Of a stretch of DNA of 64,000 nucleotides, positions 48,856-59,806 are shown one piece after another. Made by a program: the position numbers and the translations under genes. How positions within the stretch are numbered: position 1 is the stretch's first letter; every line of letters begins with the position of its first letter. A model generated the notes under the pieces. It searched no databases, was not told the origin of the DNA, and saw only the letters and a program-made list of their open reading frames with translations. Origin of the DNA: Hymenobacter canadensis (GTDB lineage Bacteria; Bacteroidota; Bacteroidia; Cytophagales; Hymenobacteraceae); contig NZ_CP114767.1 in the NCBI RefSeq assembly GCF_027359925.1, forward strand, positions 310,001 to 374,000. The letters run 5' to 3'.

Positions 48856-49902
48856 TTATTGCTCGGAAAGCTGCGGATTACGCAGAAACTCCTCGTCGGT
48901 GAGGGTAGCCAGAAATGCCAGCAACTGGGTGCGTTCCAAGGCCGTGAGCGGAATGCCCGGCGCCTGCCCCGGCCGCCGCAGCTGCGCATCCAGCGTGCCC
49001 GATTCCACCATGCCGTGGTCGTAATGGTCGAGCACTTCGCCGAGGGTGGCAAAGCGGCCATCGTGCATGTAGGGCGCGGTGTGCAGCACGTTGCGCAGGC
49101 TCGGTACCTTGAAACGGCCCACATCAATGCTGCGCCCGGTGATGTGCGCCCGTCCCGAATCGGCGGAAAAGCGGCTGTCGAGCCCGTTGTTGCGGAACGA
49201 CTCGTCGGTGAACAGCTCGCCGGCGTGGCAGCTGCCGCACTTCTGGCGCAGTACAGCCAAGCCGCGCAGCTCCGGCTCGCTGAGGGTGCCGCCCGCTTCT
49301 TGCCGCGCATACCGGTCGTAGCGGGAGTTGGCCGAGGTGAGGGCGGCCGTGAACTGCGCCAGCGCCCGCAGAAACTGGTAAGAGTCGATGGGGCCGCGGC
49401 CGCCGAACACCTGCGCAAACCGGCGCTGGTAGCTGGCATCGGCATTGAGCTTGCGCAGCACGTTGTCGAGCGTTTCGTCCATCTCCACGGGGTTGGTGAT
49501 GGGGGCCAGCGGCATGGTTTCAAGGTTGCTGGGGCCGCCGTCCCAGAAGAAGTTGGGCTTCCAGCGCAGGTTTTGCAGGGCCGGCGCATTACGCGTCCCC
49601 AGCAGGTTGTCGACGCCGTGGCTGAGCGTGTGCCCGGCGTGCGCGAAGGCCACAAACTGCTGGTGGCAGCTGCCGCACGACACTTCGCCGGTGCGCGAGA
49701 GGCGCGGATCATAAAACAGCGTCCGGCCCAGCTCGAAGGCGGCGCGGGTAGGTGGGTTTTTCTCCGGGCTATATACCGGCACGGGGAAGTTGCCCGGCAC
49801 CAGGGTGCCGGGCACTTCGCCCACGGGGTTCACGTCGGCATCGGTCTGGCAGCCGCTGGCCAGCAGTAGTAGCAGCGCATAGCAGCGCAGCAGCGGCTTC
49901 AT
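48856..49902 (-). CDS. Di-haem MauG/MbnH-type peroxidase lipoprotein
   Basis: A 348-residue protein from ATG 49902, lipobox LLLLASGC. The two haem c sites are both CGSCH (EVSCGSCHQQ and QKCGSCHAG). LFYDPRLSRTGEVSC, FFWDGGPSNLETM, RFKVPSLRNVLHTAPYMHDGRF match the MauG family. It lies 22 nt behind the MbnP-type gene on the same strand. In methanobactin operons the pair MbnH-MbnP works together, MbnH oxidising a Trp of MbnP. The pair here is likely functional in a similar way, though no methanobactin precursor gene is present. Confidence 0.88.
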   Translation of the reverse strand: MKPLLRCYALLLLLASGCQTDADVNPVGEVPGTLVPGNFPVPVYSPEKNPPTRAAFELGRTLFYDPRLSRTGEVSCGSCHQQFVAFAHAGHTLSHGVDNLLGTRNAPALQNLRWKPNFFWDGGPSNLETMPLAPITNPVEMDETLDNVLRKLNADASYQRRFAQVFGGRGPIDSYQFLRALAQFTAALTSANSRYDRYARQEAGGTLSEPELRGLAVLRQKCGSCHAGELFTDESFRNNGLDSRFSADSGRAHITGRSIDVGRFKVPSLRNVLHTAPYMHDGRFATLGEVLDHYDHGMVESGTLDAQLRRPGQAPGIPLTALERTQLLAFLATLTDEEFLRNPQLSEQ

Positions 49903-49924
49903 AGGAGTCAGCACCGCGTCCGGC

Positions 49925-50692
49925 CTAGTTGCCGTGGATGTGGTCGACGGTGAACATGCCGGCCGCCTGGTTATTGGCAACCAGCACCGAATTCGGCCCG
50001 CCCATGGTATTGCTGACCGTGGCAAACCGGATGGTAGTGGGGCCCGAGAACATCTTCAGCACGTTGGCCTTGAAGTGCACTTCGGGCGTCCGGCCGTCGC
50101 GGATCTGAATACTGGCCCCATTCAGCGTGGGCGAAACCGTCCGGATGGTGTTGTTGGGGCTCTTGAAGCCGCCAATGTGAAACACGATAGCGCCGTTGCT
50201 TGTCTGCGGCGAGCGGCCTTCCAGCTTGGTGTAGATGTAGCCCGAGTTCCAGTTCCAGAACATGTCGCCGGGGGCCAGGGCACCGGTTTGCACGCCGGCC
50301 ACGTTGCGGGCGCTATCTACTCCAATCGTGAACGTAAGGCCGGTGTAGTCGCCGGTCGGGATGTTGGAGATGGAAAAAGTTTTGGAAGTCGGCAGCGCTT
50401 CATCAATCAGGTAATAGCTCTCGGGCTGCGCGAACTCCGTGCCGTCGGCCTTTTTGAGCTTAATGTTGGAAATATAGTAGCGGAACGTCGTGACGGTGAA
50501 CTGGTCGCCGGCGGGCGTCAGGTAGGGCGTGGCACTGCTAAGCTGTAGGGGCGAGGTGCCCACCACGTTTTCAAATTCCAGGTTCATCTGGCCCAGGGCT
50601 GGGCTCTCGTCGTCATCCTTGTCGCAGGAGGAAAGCGAGGCAGTGGCAGCAAAAAGGGAAAGGCACAGGATGGCGTTTTGCAGAAATTTCAT
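49925..50692 (-). CDS. MbnP-family lipoprotein
   Basis: A 255-residue protein from ATG 50692, lipobox SLSSC at ~22. Family marks are LEFENVVG, FTVTTFRYYISNIKL, YYLIDE, YTGLTFTIGVDSARNVAGVQTGAL, the Trp-rich MFWNWNSGYIYTKLEG, IVFHIGGF and the C-terminal FTVDHIHGN. MbnP proteins are periplasmic copper-associated partners of MbnH; the Trp in FWNWNSGY may be the modified residue. First gene of the trio with the MauG-type and CDICGC genes. Confidence 0.87.
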   Translation of the reverse strand: MKFLQNAILCLSLFAATASLSSCDKDDDESPALGQMNLEFENVVGTSPLQLSSATPYLTPAGDQFTVTTFRYYISNIKLKKADGTEFAQPESYYLIDEALPTSKTFSISNIPTGDYTGLTFTIGVDSARNVAGVQTGALAPGDMFWNWNSGYIYTKLEGRSPQTSNGAIVFHIGGFKSPNNTIRTVSPTLNGASIQIRDGRTPEVHFKANVLKMFSGPTTIRFATVSNTMGGPNSVLVANNQAAGMFTVDHIHGN

Positions 50693-50807
50693 CTTCTCAA
50701 GGGCGTAAATCAGGGGAAATACAAACAACGTAGCCTCTCCCGGGCAACAGCTGGGAGTACGCTACAACAGACTGAAGCCAGGAAAACAGGCTCCGTCAGG
50801 TTGGAAA

Positions 50808-51188
50808 TCAGGCCCTGAAAGCCGGAGGATGAAACACGCCGTGTACCGGCGAAAAGGCATACAACGCAGAAGCCGCCGGCGCATAACGTCGCGCCGACAG
50901 AAGCACCCGCACAGGTATGGCTACCCGGAACTGGAAGGGTACTACCACTTCATACTTCATTTTGGCGAAGCCGGCGCCGGGTGCTTTGCTCTCCGTATCG
51001 GAGGCTTTGCGCAGCTGCTTGGCCAAGTGGCATTTGCCGTTGCAGTGCAGCTGAGGCTTGTCCTTATTGACGCAGAACAGCGCCGTGATGCGCGCCTTGT
51101 GCACCTGATAGTCCACGACAATGACCTCCCGACTAAACGTCTGGAGCAGCATCAGAGTAGCCAGAAAAAGGGCCAACAGGCGTGTCAT
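50808..51188 (-). CDS. Small exported protein with CNGKCHL motif
   Basis: A 126-residue protein from ATG 51188. A hydrophobic N-terminus (LLALFLATLMLLQTFSREVIVVDY) precedes CVNKDKPQLHCNGKCHLAKQL, three cysteines and a His that could bind metal. The end is FSPVHGVFHPPAFRA. Its family is unknown to me by name; the C-terminal PP and short size recall the HYC_CC_PP group at 26.7 kb. It is 115 nt upstream of the MbnP-type gene and has its own -7 element, and it probably belongs to the same metal locus. Confidence 0.72.
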   Translation of the reverse strand: MTRLLALFLATLMLLQTFSREVIVVDYQVHKARITALFCVNKDKPQLHCNGKCHLAKQLRKASDTESKAPGAGFAKMKYEVVVPFQFRVAIPVRVLLSARRYAPAASALYAFSPVHGVFHPPAFRA

Positions 51189-51217
51189 GGCAAGGGGGAA
51201 CCCAGCGTGGGTAGCGG

Positions 51218-51225
51218 CAAATGTA
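51218..51225 (-). promoter_or_regulatory. Candidate -7 element of the metal/MbnP locus
   Basis: On the - strand TACATTTG matches TAnnTTTG, 29 nt before ATG 51188. No TTG is evident 19-21 nt further up. Confidence 0.4.
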
Positions 51226-51267
51226 CGCGCCACCGCCTGAACTACCGAGACAGGGCAGCGCTATGTG

Positions 51268-51795
51268 CTAGCTCGTAACCAGCTGAGCAGCCTGCTCGCG
51301 CAGCAATTGGGCGTAGAATTCGTTGGTCAACTCACCTTCGGCGGTCAGGTGCTGATCAATGAACGGCAGGCGCACGCGGGCCGGCACTACGGTGGTATTG
51401 AGGTACATGAGCACGTCGGTGAGGTGGCTCAGGGCCAGCAGACCGCCCTGGGCGCCGGTTCCCAGTCCAATCAAAGCCGCTTTTTTGCCCCGGATGCCGC
51501 CCTTGTAGGGCAGGCCGTCAATAAACGTTTTAAGCACCCCCGGAAACGAGCAGTTGTACTCCGGCACCACAAACACCAGCTTATCGGCCGCCGAAGCCTG
51601 GTCGGCCAGCCGGTTGAAACCGGGGTGCCGGCCGGTGTTGGCGTACAAAGCCGATACGCTGACGTCGGCGGGTAGCTCCACCAAATCCAGAATCTGGTGC
51701 TCGGCCTGCAGGTCGGCGAGTAAGCCGGCGTAGAGATTGGCAATGCGCCGGGCGCGGGAATCGGGGCGGTTGGTACCGACAATGATGGTAATCAT
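51268..51795 (-). CDS. NADPH-dependent FMN reductase family protein
   Basis: A 175-residue flavodoxin-fold protein. MITIIVGTNRPDSRARRIANLYAG is the FMN-phosphate loop and FVVPEYNCSFPGVLKTFIDG the conserved PEYN motif; GLGTGAQGGLLALSHL follows. It reduces flavin or quinones/azo compounds with NAD(P)H. ATG 51795 starts the fold; the 11 upstream in-frame residues lie in the palindrome region. No operon partner. Confidence 0.88.
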   Translation of the reverse strand: MITIIVGTNRPDSRARRIANLYAGLLADLQAEHQILDLVELPADVSVSALYANTGRHPGFNRLADQASAADKLVFVVPEYNCSFPGVLKTFIDGLPYKGGIRGKKAALIGLGTGAQGGLLALSHLTDVLMYLNTTVVPARVRLPFIDQHLTAEGELTNEFYAQLLREQAAQLVTS

Positions 51796-51818
51796 GGGAG
51801 GAATTAGAAAGTAAGAAG

Positions 51819-51878
51819 TAGAAAGCAAGAATTGATAGGTGGCCCTTTTTTGCGCAGGGGCAGAATTCTTGCTTTCTA
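51819..51878. repeat. Inverted repeat of TAGAAAGCAAGAA units
   Basis: TAGAAAGCAAGAATT (51819-51833) and AATTCTTGCTTTCTA (51864-51878) are perfect inverse copies. A further TAGAAAGTAAGAA unit precedes the left arm. It lies between the sdh terminator and the FMN reductase start. Confidence 0.75.
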
Positions 51879-51891
51879 ATTGCCGGGAAAG

Positions 51892-51941
51892 GCGTCAATA
51901 AAAAAGCGAACCGGCAAGCCGGTTCGCTTTTTTATTGACGC
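51892..51941. terminator. Terminator of the sdhCAB operon
   Basis: A perfect 24-bp inverted repeat (51892-51915 and 51918-51941) with a GC core CGAACCGGC and AT-rich flanks that end in T6 in either direction. It is 22 nt behind the sdhB stop codon. Confidence 0.88.
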
Positions 51942-51962
51942 TGATACTACTAACCGAAAACC

Positions 51963-52748
51963 TTACGCGAGGTTATTGGAAGTTGCTTTGGCGGCCAGGA
52001 ATTCGCGGTTCAGGATGGCAATGTTCTCCAGCGAGATGCCCACCGGGCACTCCGCCGCGCACGACCCGATATTGGTGCAGGCACCAAAACCTTCCTTGTC
52101 CATCTGCGCCACCATGTTTTCCACGCGGGTTTTGCGCTCCACGTGGCCCTGGGGCAGCAAAGCCAGCTGGCTCACCTTCGCTGAAACGAACAGCATGGCC
52201 GAAGCATTCTTGCACGAGGCCACGCAGGCCCCGCAGCCAATGCAGGTAGCGGCTTCGAAGGCGCGGTCAGCAATTTCCTTAGGAATCGGAATTTCGTTGC
52301 CGTCGGGGGCGCCGCCGGTGTTCACGCTCACGTAGCCACCCGCCTGAATGATCCGGTCGAAGGCCGAGCGGTCTACGCTCAGGTCGCGGTTCACGGGGAA
52401 GGCATTGGCGCGCCAAGGCTCGATGGTGATGGTGTCACCATCCGAGAACTTGCGCATGTGCAACTGGCAGGTGGTCGTGCCGGTCTCAGGACCGTGAGCA
52501 CGGCCGTTGATGAACAGGTTGCACGAGCCACAGATGCCTTCGCGGCAGTCGTGGTCGAAGGCAACAGGCTCATCACCTTTGCGCAGCAGGTCCTCGTTAA
52601 GCACGTCCAGCATCTCCAGGAACGACATTTCGGGCGAAATATCCTTTACCTGGTAATCTACAATCGCGCCAGCGGCAGTACGGCTTTTCTGCCGCCACAC
52701 CTTCAGCGTGAGGTTCATCGGTTTGGCGTTGGGGTTACTTCCGGCCAT
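51963..52748 (-). CDS. sdhB: Succinate dehydrogenase/fumarate reductase iron-sulfur subunit
   Basis: A 261-residue protein. 2Fe-2S ligands in [27 protein letters not shown], 4Fe-4S in [11 protein letters not shown], and 3Fe-4S in [12 protein letters not shown]. It passes electrons from the FAD of SdhA to quinone at SdhC. Last gene of the - strand operon sdhC-sdhA-sdhB, 98 nt behind sdhA, with a nested palindrome between them. Confidence 0.96.
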   Translation of the reverse strand: MAGSNPNAKPMNLTLKVWRQKSRTAAGAIVDYQVKDISPEMSFLEMLDVLNEDLLRKGDEPVAFDHDCREGICGSCNLFINGRAHGPETGTTTCQLHMRKFSDGDTITIEPWRANAFPVNRDLSVDRSAFDRIIQAGGYVSVNTGGAPDGNEIPIPKEIADRAFEAATCIGCGACVASCKNASAMLFVSAKVSQLALLPQGHVERKTRVENMVAQMDKEGFGACTNIGSCAAECPVGISLENIAILNREFLAAKATSNNLA

Positions 52749-52766
52749 TGTATTTCAAGAGTATTG

Positions 52767-52846
52767 AGTAGTGAGAATGTAGTAGGGGAGGCGCAAACGA
52801 TGCTGAGCAGGCTTTATTTCGCCCACTCAGCATCACATTTTCACTA

Positions 52847-52848
<2 letters not shown>
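52767..52848. repeat. Nested palindrome between sdhA and sdhB
   Basis: Outer arms AGTAGTGAGAATGT (52767-52780) and ACATTTTCACTACT (52835-52848; one mismatch) enclose an inner stem GATGCTGAG/CTCAGCATC (52799-52807 and 52826-52834). The right outer arm runs into the sdhA stop codon (52847-52849). The inner core resembles the GATGCTGAGC of the GTCAT family. Confidence 0.7.
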
Positions 52849-54781
<1,933 letters not shown>

Positions 54782-54799
54782 AGGCGTGTTGAGATGGAG

Positions 54800-55471
54800 T
54801 TAGTTGAAAAAGTAGAAGTAAATCGGCATTGACGCAAAGCCGGCGCAGACGACAACCGAAAAGACGATACCCAACAGCTTGACAGCGGGCGTGTATTTGC
54901 GGTGGGTGAGGCCCAGCGTCTGGAAAGCACTCTGGAAGCCGTGCAGCAAATGGTAGAGCAATGCCAGCTGAGCCAGCACGTACAGGGCCACGTACAGCGG
55001 GTTGTGGAAGGCATCCACCACCAGCGCGTAAGCGTTTTCGTTGCCCTGCGAGTCTTTGATTGGCTCGCCGAAACGCAACGTGCCGAAGAAGTTGTAGAGG
55101 TGCACAATCAGGAAGAACAGCACGATGCTGCCCAGCACGGCCATGCTGCGGGCATGCCAGGGGCTGTTCTGCTCAATGTGGTCGGAAACGTAGTTGGTGC
55201 CGCGGGCGGCTTTGTTCTTGAGGGCCAGCGTCAGGCCTTCGTAGATGTGAAAGCCAAAGCCCGCTACCAGTCCGATTTCCAAAATCCGGATGATGGTGTT
55301 GTGACTCATAAACTCGGAGTAGGCATTGAATGCCAGACCGCCGTCGTTTTTGAATAATTGAAAGTTGCCGGCTAGGTGTACTACCAGAAAAGAGCACAAA
55401 AACAGGCCGGTGGCGGCCATAACGATTTTGCGGCCGATGCTGCTGGAAAACGTGTTACTAATCCAACTCAT
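54800..55471 (-). CDS. sdhC: Succinate dehydrogenase cytochrome b subunit (B-type)
   Basis: A 223-residue membrane protein with five helices. Conserved His are in VVHLAGNFQLF, GFHIYEGLTLA, IVHLYNFF and YHLLHGFQSAF, suited to two b haems. It anchors SdhAB and reacts with menaquinone. First gene of the operon, with a good promoter 41-71 nt upstream. No separate sdhD is present, as expected for this type. Confidence 0.93.
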   Translation of the reverse strand: MSWISNTFSSSIGRKIVMAATGLFLCSFLVVHLAGNFQLFKNDGGLAFNAYSEFMSHNTIIRILEIGLVAGFGFHIYEGLTLALKNKAARGTNYVSDHIEQNSPWHARSMAVLGSIVLFFLIVHLYNFFGTLRFGEPIKDSQGNENAYALVVDAFHNPLYVALYVLAQLALLYHLLHGFQSAFQTLGLTHRKYTPAVKLLGIVFSVVVCAGFASMPIYFYFFN

Positions 55472-55511
55472 AGGAGCGAGAAAAAGGGTTTGGTGGGGTC
55501 GGAGAATCAGC

Positions 55512-55542
55512 CAAAGGTACGGGCCGACCCGCTAGGAAACAA
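55512..55542 (-). promoter_or_regulatory. Promoter of sdhCAB
   Basis: On the - strand TTG (55542-55540), 20-nt spacer, TACCTTTG (55519-55512). Both boxes and spacing fit the Bacteroidota consensus; the leader would be ~35 nt. Confidence 0.65.
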
Positions 55543-55727
55543 TCCAAATAAAGTCGCCACTTTAGCCGTTATCTTCCATGAATCTATCCGCCCGGAATAC
55601 CGTTAGACGTTCTGGTGGATAGGCTTCGGGTGAGTAACCTCTCAGGCAGGATTTTTGTTGGACTGTTACTGTGATTTTACTGGCTTTCCTGGACCAGGCA
55701 TTTGTTTTTCTTTTACTGCGCAGATCT

Positions 55728-58634
55728 ATGACTTCTCCCTTACTATTCTGGCTGGCACGGCGTGGGTCGTTGCTGGCGCTACTGGTGGCCCTGCTGGCCT
55801 GGGTTACGCCTGAAGCGCAGGCCTCCCACCTGCGCGCCGGCGACATTCAGGCCAAGATTGACACTACTATTGGGCCGGGCTTCAATCCCAACCGGGTGTT
55901 CTTTAAAATGATCCTGTTCCAGAAGACGCCTACCAATACCATCCCCGATGAGCGTACTGTCACTATCTTCTTCGGTGACTGTAGCGCGCCGCAGGTGATT
56001 CCTCGTCAGTCGGTGACGGTAATTAACGGCGAAACCAACCGCAACGTGTATGTTTTTGAGCATACCTATAATGCGGTCGGGACATATACAGTGACATATA
56101 TAGGAGAGAACCGAAACGGAGGCGTACTGAACCTGGCAAACTCAGATCAACAGAGTTTCTATATTTCTACAACATTCACGATTGATCCGGGTCTGGGCCG
56201 CAACCGCTCAGCCATCCTGACCAAGCCGTCTATTGACAATGCGGCTGTGGGGCAGGTTTTCCTGCACAATCCTTCTGCATTCGACCCCGATGGTGACTCG
56301 CTTGCTTTTGTGCTGCGCCCCAGCCAGCAGGTGCCGGGTGGTATCAATGGGCCTGCCGCGCCCTGTTTTGTTCCCGTTCCTACTAATGCCACAGGCTATG
56401 TATTACCCAACCAGCTCATAGGTACAAATAATGGTCAGCAGGTGCAATATAGCGACCCACCCAGCGGCAACCCCGATGGTGTGCCAGGCGCTCAGTCTAT
56501 TTTTCAGCAAAACCCGGTTACGGGCACTATCATTTGGAATTCGCCGGGTACGGTAGGGGAGTATAACGTAGCGTTTGAAGTGCAGGAATGGCGCCGCACG
56601 CAGTTTGGTCGGCGGCGGGTTGGTACCGTGATTCGCGACATGCAGATCAACGTGCGCGGTACCGCCAATCAGCGGCCTATCCTGACCATTCCGCCAGATA
56701 TCTGCGTGGTGGCCGGTACGCTTATTACGGGCAACGTGACGGCGACGGATGCTGACCGCAATCCGGTGCGGATAACGGCCAACAGCGGCATTCTGCCCCC
56801 GGCCACGTTCACGCAGACTTCGCTAGGCCCGCCCACGGCCGCCGGCACGTTCCGCTGGACGCCCGACTGCAACAACATTGCCGCGCAGCCAACCCGCGTG
56901 AGCTTCACGGCCGAAGACCAGCCCACCGGCAACAACCCGGTGCTGATTGACCAGCGCATCTGGAACATCACCGTCATCGGGCCGGCGCCGCAGAATCTGC
57001 AGGCAAGTCGGTTAGGCAACAACACCGTGCTGACCTGGGACCGGTACATCTGCCAGCGGCCGGGCGCCAGGATTCTGATTTTCCGCCGCGAAAATTCCAG
57101 TGGCTTCACGCCGGGCCCCTGCGAAACCGGCATTCCGACCTCGGCCGGCTACACCCTGATTGAGACGCTGACGTACCCAACGCCGCCGGCCACTGGTGAC
57201 CTGCTGTCGTACGTGGATACCAACAACGGCCTGGGGCTGCAGCGGGGTAAAACCTACTGCTACCGCATCTATGTGGAGTTTCCGTTGCCGGCCGGCGGCA
57301 AAAGCCTGGCCTCGCAGGAAGCCTGCGTGAGCTTTGCAGGCCGCTCGGCGGTGTTTACCAACGTCACGGTGGATGCTACTTCCACCACGGCCGGGCGCAT
57401 CACGGTGAAGTGGACCCGGCCCGGGCCCATCAACACCTTCAATGCGCCGCTGGTATACCGGCTGCTGCGCGCCAACGGCCAGAGCAGCACAGCTACGTTC
57501 ACGGAAATTGCCCGCACCGTAGACCGCCCCAACGACACGGTGTACGTCGACAACAACCTTGATACGCAGAACCGGGCCTACATCTACCGGCTGGAGTTCA
57601 TCAGCAACACCACCAATCAGCCCGGCTCCGGCACCGTGACGGAAACCGCCACGGCCGCTTCAAGTGTGCGGGTAGACGGCACGCCTGATCCGCAGAACAA
57701 CCGCATTTCGCTGCGCTGGACCTACAATGTGCCGTGGGACAACAGTCGCCGGCCGGCCACCATCTTCCGCCGCGACCCGGGCGCGGGCAGCCAGTTTGTG
57801 CAGATTGCCACCGTAACGGGCACGACCACCGGTGGCACCTATGTCGACCAGGGCACCACGGCCCGGCCGCTGGTGAAGGGCCAGACCTACTGCTACTACG
57901 TCTCGACGAATGGCACCTACAGCAACCCGGCCATCATCGACCCGCTCATCAACCTGAGCCAGGAGCAGTGCATTGCCCTGCGCGCCATTCCGTGCCCGCC
58001 GGTGCTGAGCCTCAAGCGCCCCAACTGCGACAGTCTGGCCACGCGTCTGTTCGACCTGCCCGCTACGCCCGCTTCCGGCCCGATTTATACCAACGTGCTA
58101 AGCTGGACTCTGGGCGCAACGCCGCCCGACTGCAGCCGGGCCATTGCCTCGTACAACATCTACTACGCGCCCAATGCCACGGATTCGCTGACGTTCCTGA
58201 CCTCGGTGCCCGGCAACCAAATGAGCTACCTGCACCGCAACCTCACCTCGGAGGCCGGCTGCTATGCCGTGCAGTCCGTGGATTCAAGTGGCACGCGCAG
58301 CGTACGCAGCAATGTGGAGTGCAAGGACGACTGCCAGCTGTTCCTGCTGCCTAACGTCTTCACCCCCAATGGCGACGGTCTCAACGACACCTTCCGCCCC
58401 AAGGTGTTCACCCCAATTCGCCGTACCAGCTTCCGGGTATTCAACCGCTGGGGCGTGAAAATCTACGAGAGCGACAAGGAGCCGCTGATTAAGTGGAACG
58501 GCGGCAGCCGCGCCGAAGGCAGCTCCGGCTCGACGACAGTGGAAGGCGTTTACTTCTATCAGGCCGATGTAGAGTTTGGCGACGTCAATAACACGAAACG
58601 CACCTACAAGGGGTGGGTGGAAATCAGCCGCTAA
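55728..58634 (+). CDS. Large T9SS-secreted surface protein (type B / CHU_C sorting domain)
   Basis: A 968-residue protein from ATG 55728 with signal peptide MTSPLLFWLARRGSLLALLVALLAWVTPEAQA. After SHLRAGDIQAK the N-terminal ~300 residues show a Bacteroidota surface motif with cadherin/PKD-like strands; several fibronectin-III-like modules follow (e.g. WTRPGPINTFNAPLVYRLLR, LRWTYNVPWDNSRRP). The last ~90 residues are the gliding-motility type domain LPNVFTPNGDGLNDTFRP...FRVFNRWGVKIYES...GVYFYQADV. Export goes through T9SS and the product is likely an adhesin or surface-layer protein. GTG 55671 is an alternative start but gives a poorer signal peptide. Confidence 0.9.
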   Translation: MTSPLLFWLARRGSLLALLVALLAWVTPEAQASHLRAGDIQAKIDTTIGPGFNPNRVFFKMILFQKTPTNTIPDERTVTIFFGDCSAPQVIPRQSVTVINGETNRNVYVFEHTYNAVGTYTVTYIGENRNGGVLNLANSDQQSFYISTTFTIDPGLGRNRSAILTKPSIDNAAVGQVFLHNPSAFDPDGDSLAFVLRPSQQVPGGINGPAAPCFVPVPTNATGYVLPNQLIGTNNGQQVQYSDPPSGNPDGVPGAQSIFQQNPVTGTIIWNSPGTVGEYNVAFEVQEWRRTQFGRRRVGTVIRDMQINVRGTANQRPILTIPPDICVVAGTLITGNVTATDADRNPVRITANSGILPPATFTQTSLGPPTAAGTFRWTPDCNNIAAQPTRVSFTAEDQPTGNNPVLIDQRIWNITVIGPAPQNLQASRLGNNTVLTWDRYICQRPGARILIFRRENSSGFTPGPCETGIPTSAGYTLIETLTYPTPPATGDLLSYVDTNNGLGLQRGKTYCYRIYVEFPLPAGGKSLASQEACVSFAGRSAVFTNVTVDATSTTAGRITVKWTRPGPINTFNAPLVYRLLRANGQSSTATFTEIARTVDRPNDTVYVDNNLDTQNRAYIYRLEFISNTTNQPGSGTVTETATAASSVRVDGTPDPQNNRISLRWTYNVPWDNSRRPATIFRRDPGAGSQFVQIATVTGTTTGGTYVDQGTTARPLVKGQTYCYYVSTNGTYSNPAIIDPLINLSQEQCIALRAIPCPPVLSLKRPNCDSLATRLFDLPATPASGPIYTNVLSWTLGATPPDCSRAIASYNIYYAPNATDSLTFLTSVPGNQMSYLHRNLTSEAGCYAVQSVDSSGTRSVRSNVECKDDCQLFLLPNVFTPNGDGLNDTFRPKVFTPIRRTSFRVFNRWGVKIYESDKEPLIKWNGGSRAEGSSGSTTVEGVYFYQADVEFGDVNNTKRTYKGWVEISR

Positions 58635-58642
58635 GGCTCACG

Positions 58643-58910
58643 GATTAGCACAGATTTTAGCGGATTGCCGGGCGCCTCGTTGGGGCGCCCGGTTTTTTTG
58701 TGGGCTGGAAGAGTGGCCGGACAAGAACGTGAACTGGTGTTGCTGGGTGGCTGTACTGGCGTCAGAAGACATTTTTGTGCAGCTTGCATCCGATTTTTCT
58801 CCCACCCGCCCGGAAAAGCAGACCCGGATAGACAGGCCCCGCCAGACACCCGCAGCGCTAAGGGCTCCGTCCACGAAATCCGTGTAATCCGCTAAAATCC
58901 GTGCTAATCC
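58643..58910. repeat. ACGGATT-type inverted repeat pair framing the gap before fabD
   Basis: GGATTAGCACAGATTTTAGCGGATT (left, 58643-58667) is the inverse of 58886-58910 with one mismatch; the right arm is longer (from 58868, CGTCCACGAAATCC...). The same sequence family forms the pair at 63581/63727. Between the arms are the terminator at 58669 and ~185 nt with no gene. Confidence 0.85.
58669..58700 (+). terminator. Intrinsic terminator of the T9SS type B gene
   Basis: CCGGGCGCC (58669-58677) pairs with GGCGCCCGG (58685-58693), loop 7 nt, followed by seven T residues. Confidence 0.88.
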
Positions 58911-58918
58911 TTGATCCT

Positions 58919-59806
58919 TTGAAAGCAGTAATTTTCCCCGGCCAGGGCAGCCAGTTCAGCGGTATGGGCCGCGACCTGTACGAGCAGCACCCCGAGGCCA
59001 AGCGCCTCATGGACCAAGCCAACGACATCCTGGGCTTCTCGCTCACCGACGTCATGTTCTCGGGCTCCGAAGAAGACCTGCGCCGCACCGACGTAACTCA
59101 GCCGGCCATCTTCCTACACTCGGTGGCACTGGCCGCCGTGCTGCCCGATTTCCGCCCCGATATGGTGGCGGGCCACTCGCTGGGCGAGTTTTCGGCGCTG
59201 GTAGCGGCTAAGGTGCTGCGTTTCGAGGACGCGCTGCAGCTGGTAGCCCAACGCGCCAAAGCCATGCAGGCCGCCTGCCTGGAGCAGCCCGGCACCATGG
59301 CCGCCATCCTGGCCCTCGACGACGACACCACCGCCCGCATCTGTCAGGAAATCACGGCGGGTGGCAATGTGGTGGTGGCAGCCAACTACAACTGCCCCGG
59401 CCAGCTGGTGGTATCCGGCTCGCAGCGCGGCATCGAGCTGGCCTGTGAGCAGCTGAAGGCCGCCGGCGCCAAGCGCGCCCTGCCGCTGCCGGTGGGCGGG
59501 GCTTTCCACTCGCCCCTGATGCAGTCGGCGGAAGCGGCCCTGGCCGAAGCTATTGCCCGCACGACGTTCTCGGCCGGCATCTGCCCAGTATACCAGAACG
59601 TGGATGCGGCCCCGCACACCAACCCCGACGAAATCCGGGAAAACCTGGTGCGCCAGCTCACGGCCCCGGTTCGCTGGACCCAAAGCGTGCAGCGCATGGT
59701 GCAGGATGGCGCCACTGAGTTTATGGAGTGCGGCCCCGGTAAGGTGCTGCAGGGCCTTGTGAAGAAGATTGCGCCGGAAGTTGCTGCCAACTCGGCGGTA
59801 GCATGA
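58919..59806 (+). CDS. fabD: Malonyl-CoA-acyl carrier protein transacylase FabD
   Basis: 295 residues from TTG 58919 (LKAVIFPGQGSQFSGMG). A GTG at 58901 is in frame but lies in the ACGGATT repeat. Signatures are FPGQGSQ, GHSLGEFSALVAA (active Ser), the Arg in LVAQRAKAMQAA, and GGAFHSPLM with catalytic His. It loads malonyl on ACP for fatty acid synthesis. The stop overlaps the next gene by 4 nt. Confidence 0.93.
   Translation: MKAVIFPGQGSQFSGMGRDLYEQHPEAKRLMDQANDILGFSLTDVMFSGSEEDLRRTDVTQPAIFLHSVALAAVLPDFRPDMVAGHSLGEFSALVAAKVLRFEDALQLVAQRAKAMQAACLEQPGTMAAILALDDDTTARICQEITAGGNVVVAANYNCPGQLVVSGSQRGIELACEQLKAAGAKRALPLPVGGAFHSPLMQSAEAALAEAIARTTFSAGICPVYQNVDAAPHTNPDEIRENLVRQLTAPVRWTQSVQRMVQDGATEFMECGPGKVLQGLVKKIAPEVAANSAVA

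Noticed and set aside
48772..49869. A 365-codon + frame opposite the MauG-type gene
   Set aside because: The - strand frame has two haem sites and a lipobox; the + frame has no recognisable features.
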